Assembly (NCBI RefSeq): GCF_003667275.1 | Contig: NZ_RCNV01000003.1 | Span: forward strand, 186,001 to 250,000 | Reading direction: 5' to 3' | Length of the DNA: 64,000 nt | Source of the DNA: Mesonia aquimarina | Lineage (GTDB): Bacteria > Bacteroidota > Bacteroidia > Flavobacteriales > Flavobacteriaceae | Part shown: piece after piece, positions 27,251-35,449 of the stretch | Position numbering within the stretch: the first letter of the stretch is position 1 | Layout of the letters: each line of letters begins with the position of its first letter | Position numbers and translations under genes: made by a program | The notes under the pieces: model-generated | The model's input: the letters and a program-made list of their open reading frames with translations, nothing else | What the model was told of the DNA's origin: nothing | The model's database searches: none

Positions 27251-27385
27251 AAGAGGCTGTCTAAAAAGTCTACTTTTGTCAACCTGAACTTGATTCAGGT
27301 TCTCATACTCATTTGCATTTCAGCAATATGAGATTCTAAAATAAATTCAGAATGACGTTTTTTTAATCTTTCTAGACAGCCTCTT
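27251..27385. repeat. MITE-like element with 18-bp terminal inverted repeats
   Basis: Termini AAGAGGCTGTCTAAAAAG (27251-27268) and its inverse (27368-27385) match at 17 of 18 positions and enclose 99 bases, too short for a transposase. Within it lies one copy of the dispersed palindromic repeat (27279-27357). It fills most of the 414-base intergenic gap between mutase and catalase (26999-27412); the remainder shows only the hairpin at 27092. No convincing target duplication is seen. Confidence 0.7.
27279..27357 (+). repeat. Dispersed hairpin repeat, copy 1
   Basis: Starts GTCAACCTGAA and ends AATGACG. A perfect hairpin with arms AACCTGAA/TTCAGGTT and loop CTTGA lies at 27281-27301. Related copies occur at 52824 and 57038. 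Confidence 0.75.
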
Positions 27386-27412
27386 CAATTTATAAGTTAA
27401 AGATCTTGAATC

Positions 27413-28882
27413 TTATTTAATTTGGACACCTAAACCTTCTGCTATACGTCTTCCAAGCTCTTCGTCGGCTTTTTGCCAATGTTTTAATTGACGTTGGGTG
27501 ATTTCTTCTTTTTTAGGTCCATCTATCTGGCTCATCGAGCCAACTGTATTTTTCACTAGATTAGCTTTCGCTTCATCGTTCATAATCCGATATAGATTCC
27601 CGGGTTGTGTATAATGATCGTCGTCACCACTTTTTGAAGCATTTCTATCGTACCATTCCGCTTCAGCATCATCAACGCGTGGTGGTTTTAATTTATAGTC
27701 CTTATCAACTTCTATATCATCAAAACTATTTGGGTAATAATTTTCTGATCTTCCGCCGTTATCGCTTACTGTCATAAAACCGTCACGTTCATAATTATTA
27801 ACAGCATACGGACAACGATTTACAGGGATTTGCTCATAATTTACACCTAATCTATAACGGTGTGCATCTGGATAAGAAAGCAATCGACCTTGAAGCATTT
27901 TATCTGGAGAATAACCAATTCCATCGACTATATGTGCCGGTGCAAAAGCGGATTGCTCAATCTGCGCAAAATAATTATCGGCATTTTTATTGAGCTCCAT
28001 TTTTCCCACTTCAATTAGAGGGTAATCACCATGTGGCCAAACTTTAGACAAATCGAATGGATTCCACTTATAATTTTTAGCCTCCTCTTCGGGCATTACT
28101 TGAATTTTTAAAGTCCATGTTGGGAATTTCCCTTCCTCTATGTTTTCTAATAAATCTTGTTGCGAAAAATCCGGATTTTTACCCGCCATTTCTACCGACT
28201 CTTCATCTGTAAAATTTTTAATTCCTTGATCGGTTTTAAAATGAAATTTCACATAAAAACGCTCATCATTCGCATTTATCATTGAAAAGGTGTGCGATCC
28301 ATAACCATTCATGTGGCGATAACCGTAGGGTGTTCCTCGATCACTCATTAAAATTAAAACTTGATGAAGTGATTCTGGGTTTAAGGACCAAAAATCCCAT
28401 CGCATAGTTTGCGATTTCATATTAGTAAATGGATGCCTTTTTTGTGTGTGAATAAAATCACCAAATTTTTTCGGGTCTTTAATAAAAAACACTGGTGTAT
28501 TGTTACCTACTAAATCCCAATTACCATCCTCTGTATAAAATTTTAAAGCAAATCCGCGTGGATCGCGATCAGAATCTGCAGAACCTTTTTCTCCTCCTAC
28601 CGTAGAAAAGCGCGCTAACATATCGGTCTTTTTACCGACCTCAGAAAACATCTTTGCTTTTGTATATTTTGTAATATCATTGGTTACGGTAAACGTACCA
28701 AATGCACCAGAACCTTTTGCATGCACTACTCGTTCTGGAATTCGTTCTCTATTAAAATGCGCCATACTTTCGTGAAGCACGTAATCTTCTAATAATAAGG
28801 GACCTCTTCTACCTACACTTAACGAGTCTTCTTTTTCAACAAAAGGTCGACCAGATGCGGTGGTTAGTTTTTTCTTGCTCAT
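27413..28882 (-). CDS. katA: Catalase (monofunctional haem, clade 3 small-subunit)
   Basis: A 489-residue haem catalase. The active-site His is in ERVVHAKGSGAFG (about residue 54), the distal Asn in DLVGNNTPVFF (about 127), and the proximal haem Tyr in LLSYPDAHRYRLG (about 337). No signal peptide and no extra C-terminal flavodoxin-like domain, so it is the short, NADPH-binding type. It degrades H2O2 in the cytoplasm. Near-consensus -7 TATCTTTA lies on the minus strand at 28902-28909. Confidence 0.97.
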   Translation of the reverse strand: MSKKKLTTASGRPFVEKEDSLSVGRRGPLLLEDYVLHESMAHFNRERIPERVVHAKGSGAFGTFTVTNDITKYTKAKMFSEVGKKTDMLARFSTVGGEKGSADSDRDPRGFALKFYTEDGNWDLVGNNTPVFFIKDPKKFGDFIHTQKRHPFTNMKSQTMRWDFWSLNPESLHQVLILMSDRGTPYGYRHMNGYGSHTFSMINANDERFYVKFHFKTDQGIKNFTDEESVEMAGKNPDFSQQDLLENIEEGKFPTWTLKIQVMPEEEAKNYKWNPFDLSKVWPHGDYPLIEVGKMELNKNADNYFAQIEQSAFAPAHIVDGIGYSPDKMLQGRLLSYPDAHRYRLGVNYEQIPVNRCPYAVNNYERDGFMTVSDNGGRSENYYPNSFDDIEVDKDYKLKPPRVDDAEAEWYDRNASKSGDDDHYTQPGNLYRIMNDEAKANLVKNTVGSMSQIDGPKKEEITQRQLKHWQKADEELGRRIAEGLGVQIK

Positions 28883-29067
28883 AGTTTTATTTTTTATCTC
28901 TTAAAGATACATATAATTAGTTTTTCATAAAAATTGATAATCCATATTTCATTATAAGTTAATTTTATAAAGTATCTTTAAATTTTTAGTAAATTAATTT
29001 TCATCTACAATTATTTCATCTAAAATATAATCGTTGATTTTTTTATTACTTTTATCAAAAAAATATT

Positions 29068-29772
29068 ATGAAACGATTAATTTGTTTATTCTTAATTTTC
29101 ACTTGTTTTTCTTGTGCTGAACTACAAACTATTGCCGAAAACATGCCTAACAATACCTACGGCATTTCAGAAACTGAAATAGCAAATGGACTAAAACAAG
29201 CACTTGATAAAGGAATTGACGAACAGGTAACAAAACTTACCCAAACAGATGGGTTTTATAAAAATGAATTAGTAAAAATTGCACTACCAGCAGAATTGCA
29301 AAAAGTAGAAAAAAGCTTACGAAGTATAGGTTTAGGAAGCCTTGCCGATGAAGGCATTCTTGCATTAAACCGTGCCGCTGAAGATGCTGTAAAAGAAGCG
29401 ACGCCAATTTTTGTTGGAGCAGTTAGAGAGATGACATTTACCGATGCTAAAAATATTTTGTTAGGAGACCAAAATGCAGCAACACAGTATCTAGAGAATA
29501 AAACTACTTCTGCGTTGTACAATAAGTTTAACCCCGTAATAAAAAATTCTTTCGCAAAAGTTGGTGCAGATCAAATTTGGGAATCTATAATTTCCAGATA
29601 CAATAAAATACCACTGACTGAAAATGTAAATCCAGATTTAACCGACTATGTTACCAGCGAAGCTTTAGATGGGGTTTACACTATGATTGCGGTAGAAGAA
29701 AAAGAAATTAGAACAAATATAAACTCTAGAACTACAGCGTTGCTTGAACGCGTTTTTGCATTACAAGATTAG
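29068..29772 (+). CDS. DUF4197 lipoprotein
   Basis: A 234-residue protein with a lipoprotein signal (LIFTCFSCAEL, Cys near residue 16-17). The DUF4197 pattern is clear: SETEIANGLKQALDKGI, KIALPAELQKVEKSL, DEGILALNRAAEDAV, FVGAVREMTFTDAKNILLG. The domain is all-helical and its role is unknown. The terminator at 29872 follows, so it is monocistronic. Possible -7 TACTTTTA at 29047-29054. Confidence 0.9.
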   Translation: MKRLICLFLIFTCFSCAELQTIAENMPNNTYGISETEIANGLKQALDKGIDEQVTKLTQTDGFYKNELVKIALPAELQKVEKSLRSIGLGSLADEGILALNRAAEDAVKEATPIFVGAVREMTFTDAKNILLGDQNAATQYLENKTTSALYNKFNPVIKNSFAKVGADQIWESIISRYNKIPLTENVNPDLTDYVTSEALDGVYTMIAVEEKEIRTNINSRTTALLERVFALQD

Positions 29773-29871
29773 GTAACTAAAAGCTAATATTCACTTAACG
29801 TTGAAACTTTATAATTACCCCATCTTTGAAACAGAGATTTTAGGGTGTCTCATAATAAATATTTGGGTTAG

Positions 29872-29903
29872 AAAAAGTCGCTGGGCAACCATCGGCTTTT
29901 TTT
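29872..29903 (+). terminator. Terminator after the DUF4197 gene
   Basis: AAAAAGTCG pairs with CGGCTTTTT, and the apex is a second short stem TGG/CCA capped by a GCAA tetraloop; T-run at the 3' side. Confidence 0.8.
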
Positions 29904-29991
29904 GTTAAATATTTAACCATTCATAATTAATTAGCGCTTTATTTTATTAATTGATTAACTCCTTTTAATATTTTCTAATCATTCTAGATGC

Positions 29992-29999
29992 TATCTTTG
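29992..29999 (+). promoter_or_regulatory. -7 promoter element for the Lacal_2735-like gene
   Basis: Perfect TATCTTTG. Transcription would start near 30005, which leaves a short leader for the ATG at 30027 but none for the ATG at 30006. Confidence 0.5.
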
Positions 30000-30026
30000 G
30001 TATAAATGCAAATTGATAGAATGAAG

Positions 30027-30230
30027 ATGAAATTTTTAGAATGGTTAAAAGGAAAAAATAGACGCCAAAAATTAAAGGAAAAATACTGTTCGCTAATGCG
30101 AAGAGCATACGAAATTGCTCCAAAAAACAAGAAAAAAAGTGACTATTTAAATAAAAAAGCAAGAAACATTTTGAGAGAATTAAAAAAATTAGAAAATAGG
30201 CAAGATTTTTCGCATAATCATTCAGGTTAA
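30027..30230 (+). CDS. Lacal_2735/DUF6435-like small basic protein
   Basis: A 67-residue Lys-rich, helical protein. The pattern FLEWLKGKNRRQKLKEKY, LMRRAYEIAPKNKKKSDYL and ARNILRELKKLE resembles the Lacal_2735 family of short Flavobacteriia proteins. I use the ATG at 30027 because family members begin M-hydrophobic-x-K-K; the ATG at 30006 would sit on the predicted transcription start. Function unknown. Confidence 0.65.
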   Translation: MKFLEWLKGKNRRQKLKEKYCSLMRRAYEIAPKNKKKSDYLNKKARNILRELKKLENRQDFSHNHSG

Positions 30231-30303
30231 AGCAACTGGATATCATTTTCTCTAATTTCCTATTGCTTTTATTTTGTATCTTGAAAGCATAATTCTCAGT
30301 TTT

Positions 30304-31218
30304 ATGTTTTTATTTCAAGCACCTTCAGAAACAATTTCAGAAGCACTAGAAAATTATTATCATAATTTTTTAGAAATATTACCCAAAATCGCGTTGGCGA
30401 TCTTTATCATTGTTGCTGGAATTCTCATAGCGAAATCCATAACTAATTTTTATAAGCGAAAGTTTTTAAACAGGGCGCAAGACCCTTTAATGACAAGATT
30501 TTTAGCACAAGCAATTAAAATTATCCTCATTCTTATAGCAATTACTATAGCCTTACAGGTAGCTGGTTTAAGTGGAATTGCAACTGGAATTTTAACTGCA
30601 GCAGGAGGCGCTGCGATTATTTTAGGATTTGCATTTCAAGATATCGGAAAGAATTTTTTAGCCGGTATTATTTTAGCTTTTAACCGACCTTTTAGTATTA
30701 ACGATACTATCAAAATCGATACCTTATTCGGAAAAGTAAAAGCCTTAAATTTTCGTTACACGCATATTAAAACGACTGATGGTCGCGATATTTACGTTCC
30801 CAATAGCGATGTACTCACCAAACCTGTCGAAAATTATACCGCCGATGGTTTTTATAGAGTCGACTTTGTTATCGGAATTGGTTATGAAGATAATATTCAA
30901 GCTGCAAAATCACATATCAACGAAATTTTACGGAATGAACCTGATATTGTTCATGATGATACACACGAAAATTTTGTTATTGAAGACGAATTAGCCGCAA
31001 GTACCGTCAATTTAAAAGTGTTTTTTTGGGTAAACACCATCGATTATCGCGTTGCTTCTCGCGTGCTAAGAGGATTAATTATTAGAAAAGTAAAAGAAGA
31101 ATTAGCTGCAAATGGTTTCAATTTACCGGCAGATATAACCGAATTAAAACTCTACGGAACAGAAGAAGATATTCCCTTAAAAGTAAGAAAAGATCCAAAC
31201 GAATTATTAAAAGAATAA
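30304..31218 (+). CDS. MscS-family mechanosensitive ion channel
   Basis: A 304-residue small-conductance channel: three N-terminal membrane helices (about residues 28-48, 70-92, 95-115), with the pore-lining helix GIATGILTAAGGAAIILGFA, the beta domain motif FNRPFSINDTIKI (about 137-149), then the cytoplasmic alpha/beta cage. It vents solutes on hypo-osmotic shock. The ATG at 30304 is preferred over an in-frame TTG at 30274. It ends 4 bases from the convergent metal-binding gene. Confidence 0.93.
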   Translation: MFLFQAPSETISEALENYYHNFLEILPKIALAIFIIVAGILIAKSITNFYKRKFLNRAQDPLMTRFLAQAIKIILILIAITIALQVAGLSGIATGILTAAGGAAIILGFAFQDIGKNFLAGIILAFNRPFSINDTIKIDTLFGKVKALNFRYTHIKTTDGRDIYVPNSDVLTKPVENYTADGFYRVDFVIGIGYEDNIQAAKSHINEILRNEPDIVHDDTHENFVIEDELAASTVNLKVFFWVNTIDYRVASRVLRGLIIRKVKEELAANGFNLPADITELKLYGTEEDIPLKVRKDPNELLKE

Positions 31219-31222
31219 TCTT

Positions 31223-32005
31223 TTAAAATTCAACACGTAGATTTTTAAAATACTGAAAAGCATTTTTTAAACGCGAACCATACCAACTAAAATATTCGCC
31301 ATCTACAAATTTTATTTTATCGGTATTTACAAAAGGTTCAAATTCAAAAATATATTTCTCGTGAAATGGAAATGGTTCTGAAGAAAGTAACACATAATCT
31401 ACTTCTCGCAATTCTTCTAACTTTATTGCCGGATAGCGCTCAATATCTGCATAGACGTTTTCAAATTTATTAAGCTTTAATAAATAATTGACAAAAGTAT
31501 TTCCGCCGGCTACCATCCACGGATTTCGCCAAATAAAATAAGCCACCTTTTTTACAGGTTGATTTTCAATTGATTTTTGAAAATCTAAAAACTCTTCCTG
31601 AATTTTTTCAATAAGTTTTAAAGCATTTTTTTCCACCGAAAAAATTTCTCCGTATTGCTGAATCATTTCATAGGATTCCTCTAAATTATGAATATCAGAA
31701 ACGTGAACTGGCGCAATTTTTTCTAATTCAGCAACCATTTTTTTCGTGTTCTCTTCTTTATTACAAAGAATAATATCAGGTTGTAAGGCCTCAATTTCTT
31801 CAACCTTTACTTCCTTTGTTCCGCCAACTACAGTTTTTTCTTTTCTGATAGTTGATGGGTGAACACAAAATTTTGTGACCCCAATTAATTTATCTTCCAA
31901 GCCTAAATCTACCAGCAATTCAGTTTGACTGGGAACTAGTGAAATAATTCGTTCTGGTGTTTTATCGAGTTTTAGTTGCCGTTGAAGCTGGTCTTGAAAT
32001 TCCAT
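31223..32005 (-). CDS. Helical-backbone metal receptor (BtuF/FhuD-like binding protein) without signal peptide
   Basis: A 260-residue class III substrate-binding fold: RIISLVPSQTELLVDLGLEDKLIGV at the start (split here as RIISLVPSQTELL and DLGLEDKLIGV), LQPDIILCNKEEN, and a long backbone helix near residues 120-145. Homologues bind cobalamin, haem or siderophores for ABC uptake. No signal peptide or lipobox precedes the domain, so the protein looks cytoplasmic as read. No transporter genes are next to it. Confidence 0.85.
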   Translation of the reverse strand: MEFQDQLQRQLKLDKTPERIISLVPSQTELLVDLGLEDKLIGVTKFCVHPSTIRKEKTVVGGTKEVKVEEIEALQPDIILCNKEENTKKMVAELEKIAPVHVSDIHNLEESYEMIQQYGEIFSVEKNALKLIEKIQEEFLDFQKSIENQPVKKVAYFIWRNPWMVAGGNTFVNYLLKLNKFENVYADIERYPAIKLEELREVDYVLLSSEPFPFHEKYIFEFEPFVNTDKIKFVDGEYFSWYGSRLKNAFQYFKNLRVEF

Positions 32006-32070
32006 AAAAGTAAAATAAGAAAATTTTAAAACTTCAGCGAATCTTCAGAAAAAAATGACGACTAAAATTT

Positions 32071-32889
32071 CTATTGATTATCTAAAATTGCTTCCATTTC
32101 TTTTTGAAGCTCTTTTGCCTTTTCGGCAGCAGCTTCAGCAAAGTTTTCTTCCGCGGAAGCGTAAATAATTCCACGAGCTGAATTGATTAACAAACCTATA
32201 TTTTCATTTAAACCATATTTACAAACTTCTTGCAAATTTCCGCCTTGAGCGCCAACGCCGGGAACTAATAAAAAACTTTTTGGAACAATTTTTCTAATTT
32301 CCGTAAAAAATTCAGCTTTTGTAGCACCAACAACATACATTAGATTTTCTGAATTTTTCCAGGTTTTTGAAGTTTCTAAAACGGTTTTATAAAGTTCTTG
32401 CTGATTTACTTTTTTCGTTTGAAAATCGAACGCACCTCCGTTAGAAGTTAAAGCTAATAAAATAGTGTGTTTTTCTGAAAACGCTAAAAACGGTTCAACA
32501 GAATCTTTTCCCATATACGGCGCAACAGTGATAGAATCGAAATTTAAATCTTCAAAAAAAGCTTTGGCGTATCGGGTGGAAGTATTGCCAATATCGCCGC
32601 GTTTTGCATCAGCAATGGTATAAATTTCAGGATAATTTTTGTTTAAATAATCAATAGTTTTTTGCAGAGCTTGCCAACCTTTAATTCCGTAAGCTTCGTA
32701 AAAAGCGGTGTTAGGTTTGTAGGCAACCGCTAAATGATGCGTAGCATCAATAATTGCTTTATTAAATTCGAAAATAGGATCTTCTTCAGCTAATAAATGC
32801 TGCGGAATTTTCTCTAAATCGACATCTAAACCGATGCATAAAAATGATTTTTTCTGTTGAATCTGTGCGGTAAGTTCTTGGGTAGTCAT
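32071..32889 (-). CDS. pyrF: Orotidine-5'-phosphate decarboxylase
   Basis: A 272-residue type 2 OMP decarboxylase of the pyrimidine pathway. Visible motifs are [13 protein letters not shown] (about residues 17-29), the catalytic [11 protein letters not shown] (about 90-100, Lys and Asp charge relay) and [11 protein letters not shown] (about 205-215). Start ATG at 32889 is chosen because the upstream extension to 32949 is encoded by a simple repeat (CGGGTGTTCG copies) and lacks family similarity. The next pathway enzyme upstream in biosynthesis, pyrE, is at the far end of the window. Confidence 0.95.
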   Translation of the reverse strand: MTTQELTAQIQQKKSFLCIGLDVDLEKIPQHLLAEEDPIFEFNKAIIDATHHLAVAYKPNTAFYEAYGIKGWQALQKTIDYLNKNYPEIYTIADAKRGDIGNTSTRYAKAFFEDLNFDSITVAPYMGKDSVEPFLAFSEKHTILLALTSNGGAFDFQTKKVNQQELYKTVLETSKTWKNSENLMYVVGATKAEFFTEIRKIVPKSFLLVPGVGAQGGNLQEVCKYGLNENIGLLINSARGIIYASAEENFAEAAAEKAKELQKEMEAILDNQ

Positions 32890-32891
32890 AT

Positions 32892-32919
32892 TTCGGGTGT
32901 TCGAGTTTTCGGGTGTTCG
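32892..32919. repeat. Short tandem repeat between pyrF and the four-helix-bundle gene
   Basis: Two exact copies of TTCGGGTGTTCG, starting at 32892 and 32908 (16-base period). Confidence 0.7.
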
Positions 32920-32929
32920 GGCAAATAAA

Positions 32930-33298
32930 TTATCTCCAATTACTTTCAACGTATTTTTTAAACTTATTTATCTTTTTCCCTAATTTGTTATAATTATCAA
33001 TTAATTCAATTGCTTCTGGCTCTAATTCAGGATATAAAATTTCAACTTTCTTTAAATGATTTATCAATTCATCATTACTAGAATGCGCATAAACTAAAAA
33101 TCGAATAAAATCAAGTTTATAACGATTTCTACCATAACCTTCAACAATATTAGAGTTTACAGAGTCTGCCGCTCTTCGAATCTGACTACCCAATTCATAT
33201 AACTCATGTTTAGGTAATCGATGAGAAAATTGATGTGTCTTTATAAAAAGATTAAAAGAAATTTTATAAACATCTAGTTCTTTATAGGTTAATGACAT
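32930..33298 (-). CDS. Four helix bundle protein (23S rRNA intervening-sequence protein family)
   Basis: A 122-residue, all-helical S23/IVP-family protein: [35 protein letters not shown] (about residues 40-57) and the C-terminal [15 protein letters not shown]. Such proteins are encoded inside rRNA intervening sequences in some bacteria, and homologues (Avd) act in diversity-generating retroelements, but free-standing copies like this are common in Bacteroidota and of unknown role. It sits between prfA and pyrF with simple repeats on both sides, which suggests insertion. Confidence 0.88.
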   Translation of the reverse strand: MSLTYKELDVYKISFNLFIKTHQFSHRLPKHELYELGSQIRRAADSVNSNIVEGYGRNRYKLDFIRFLVYAHSSNDELINHLKKVEILYPELEPEAIELIDNYNKLGKKINKFKKYVESNWR

Positions 33299-33312
33299 AT
33301 TTCATGATTTCC

Positions 33313-33348
33313 AAACTCGTTTACCCGCTAACACGTAAACTCGCTTAC
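33313..33348. repeat. Short tandem repeat upstream of the four-helix-bundle gene
   Basis: AAACTCGTTTAC (33313-33324) and AAACTCGCTTAC (33337-33348), 24-base period, with a related CCCGCTAACACG between. The second copy runs into the prfA stop codon. Confidence 0.6.
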
Positions 33349-34421
33349 AACGAATCTGATGCTTCTTTTAATTTTTCGGTATTAGCCACTAACTTTAATT
33401 CGTCAATAATTTTTTGAATATCACCATTAATAATATTCGACAAATCATAAAGTGTTAAGTTAATACGGTGATCGGTTACACGACCTTGCGGATAGTTATA
33501 GGTTCTAATCTTTGCACTTCTATCGCCACTTGTAACCATAGAACCACGTTTTGCCGCATCTTCTTCTTGCTTTTTTGCCAATTCCATATCGTATAAACGT
33601 GAGCGTAAAACCTTAAAAGCTTTCTCCTTATTTTTATGCTGCGATTTTTGATCTTGACATTGCGCCACAATTCCGGTAGGTTCGTGGGTTAAACGTACCG
33701 CAGAATAAGTGGTGTTTACCGACTGACCTCCTGGACCTGACGAACAGAAATAATCTATACGAACATCTTTAGGGTCGATTTCTACATCAAATTCTTCGGC
33801 TTCCGGAAAAACCATAACTGTTGCGGCACTTGTATGTACACGACCCTGAGTTTCAGTTTGTGGTACTCGTTGCACACGATGCACACCGGCTTCATATTTT
33901 AAAGTTCCGTAAACATCTTCACCCGAAACTTCAAACTGAATTTCTTTAAATCCGCCGTTGGTTCCTTCAGAAAAATCTACTGTGCTTACTTTCCAGCCTT
34001 TGCTTTCACAATATTTAGTCAACATCTTAAAAATATCGCCGGCAAAAATACTCGCTTCGTCTCCACCGGTTCCGGCACGCACTTCTACTACAGCATTTTT
34101 AGCGTCTTCCGGATCTTTTGGCACTAACATCATGCGTATTTTCTCTTCTAAAGCGGGTAATTGTTCTTTAGCTTCTTCTAACTGTATTTTGGCCATATCA
34201 ACCATTTCATTATCGCTACCGTCTTCTATAATTTCTTCGGCTTCTTTAATGTTTTGCGTTAACTCCATATAGGTTTCACGCTCTACCATTAATGCCTTTA
34301 AGTCTTTATATTCTTTGGTTAACTCTACATAACGCTTTTGATCTGAAATAATATCAGGCTGAATAATTAAATCATTCACCTCATCAAAACGTTGCTTTAC
34401 TATATTTAATTTGTCTATCAT
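33345..34421 (-). CDS. prfA: Peptide chain release factor 1
   Basis: A 358-residue class I release factor for UAA/UAG. The catalytic GGQ is in [20 protein letters not shown] (about residues 231-250); the PxT-type anticodon loop is represented by [14 protein letters not shown] (about 184-197), which marks RF1 rather than RF2. Length normal, start ATG at 34421. Confidence 0.97.
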   Translation of the reverse strand: MIDKLNIVKQRFDEVNDLIIQPDIISDQKRYVELTKEYKDLKALMVERETYMELTQNIKEAEEIIEDGSDNEMVDMAKIQLEEAKEQLPALEEKIRMMLVPKDPEDAKNAVVEVRAGTGGDEASIFAGDIFKMLTKYCESKGWKVSTVDFSEGTNGGFKEIQFEVSGEDVYGTLKYEAGVHRVQRVPQTETQGRVHTSAATVMVFPEAEEFDVEIDPKDVRIDYFCSSGPGGQSVNTTYSAVRLTHEPTGIVAQCQDQKSQHKNKEKAFKVLRSRLYDMELAKKQEEDAAKRGSMVTSGDRSAKIRTYNYPQGRVTDHRINLTLYDLSNIINGDIQKIIDELKLVANTEKLKEASDSL

Positions 34422-34512
34422 ATTCTACAACTAATTGTTGCAAATTTACGATAATTTTAATGAATTTTAAGGAAGAGTTTTTCTTGTATCTTTTTTTTGT
34501 AGATTCGTTGTT

Positions 34513-34803
34513 ATGCTTCAAAAATTAAACATCATTTGGCTTTTTTACAAGCAGTTTTTTCTTGCTTCCTTTTTAGCCAATTTTTTAATGTTTTTTATTT
34601 CCATTCCATTATTTACTACTATTATTTTCAAAATATTTTTTTTCGGTACTTTTCTATTTTGGCAAAATATAAAAGACAATAAAACACCGTTTGTTTTTTA
34701 CCAAAATCTAGGAATTTCAATACGCGAACTACTTATAGGAGCTGTAATAATTGATTCTTTATTGGTTACTGCTTGTTATAAATTAATAGGATTTGCGGTA
34801 TGA
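34513..34803 (+). CDS. Small membrane protein coupled to an ABC ATPase
   Basis: I do not recognise this 96-residue protein. It has two or three membrane segments (about residues 14-35, 36-52 and 70-92), is rich in Phe, Ile and Leu, and has few charges. Its stop overlaps the ATG of the ABC ATPase (ATGA at 34800-34803), strong evidence that it is real and works with that ATPase. At under 100 residues it is far smaller than usual ABC permeases; it might multimerise or be an accessory. Confidence 0.7.
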   Translation: MLQKLNIIWLFYKQFFLASFLANFLMFFISIPLFTTIIFKIFFFGTFLFWQNIKDNKTPFVFYQNLGISIRELLIGAVIIDSLLVTACYKLIGFAV

Positions 34804-35447
34804 AATTAGAAATTGATAATGTTGAACTATACTTTGGAAAAAAACTGATTTTAAAGTCTGTTTTTCTAACTGCTGAAGAAAATCAAGTAGTTGGAATTTT
34901 TGGGAGAAATGGAAGCGGAAAAACAAGTTTATTAAAAATAATCTATGGAAGTTTACAACCAAAATATAAACTTTTACGCATCAATAAAAAACCTGTTTTA
35001 AAGAAGTTTTACAAAACCGATTGGGTTGCTTACTTACCGCAATATCATTTTTTACCGACTCATCTAAACTTGCAACAAATTTTTTCGGCATATAAAATTT
35101 CTTGGGCTATTTTTATTGAAAATTTTGAGTCATTTGCTATCTATAAAAATTCAAAACCTAAAGCACTTTCAGGCGGAGAGCGTAGAATAATAGAAGTTTA
35201 TCTAATTTTAAATTCCAGCAGTAAGGTCTTGTTATTAGACGAACCTTTTTCTAATCTTGCTCCGTTAATTATTGAAAAAATTAAGCTTTTAATTGAAGAA
35301 AAAAAGAAGTCGAAAATAATTATCATCACCGATCATTTTTACCGTGATGTTTTAGCTATTTCAGATGAAATTTATTTAGCCCGTAATCAACAAATTTCTG
35401 CTATAAAAAGTAAGAAAGATTTAATTGACTACGGCTATTTAATCTAG
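34800..35447 (+). CDS. ABC transporter ATP-binding protein
   Basis: A 215-residue stand-alone nucleotide-binding domain: Walker A GRNGSGKTS (about residues 35-43), Q-loop near LPQYHF, signature LSGGERR (about 122-128), Walker B VLLLDEP (about 141-147) and the H-loop His in ITDHFYRD. Slightly short but complete. It is translationally coupled to the small membrane protein before it; no conventional permease is adjacent. Substrate unknown. Confidence 0.9.
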   Translation: MKLEIDNVELYFGKKLILKSVFLTAEENQVVGIFGRNGSGKTSLLKIIYGSLQPKYKLLRINKKPVLKKFYKTDWVAYLPQYHFLPTHLNLQQIFSAYKISWAIFIENFESFAIYKNSKPKALSGGERRIIEVYLILNSSSKVLLLDEPFSNLAPLIIEKIKLLIEEKKKSKIIIITDHFYRDVLAISDEIYLARNQQISAIKSKKDLIDYGYLI

Positions 35448-35449
35448 TA

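Noticed and set aside
27251-27385. Complete insertion sequence
   Set aside because: Only 135 bases with no transposase frame; treated as MITE-like.
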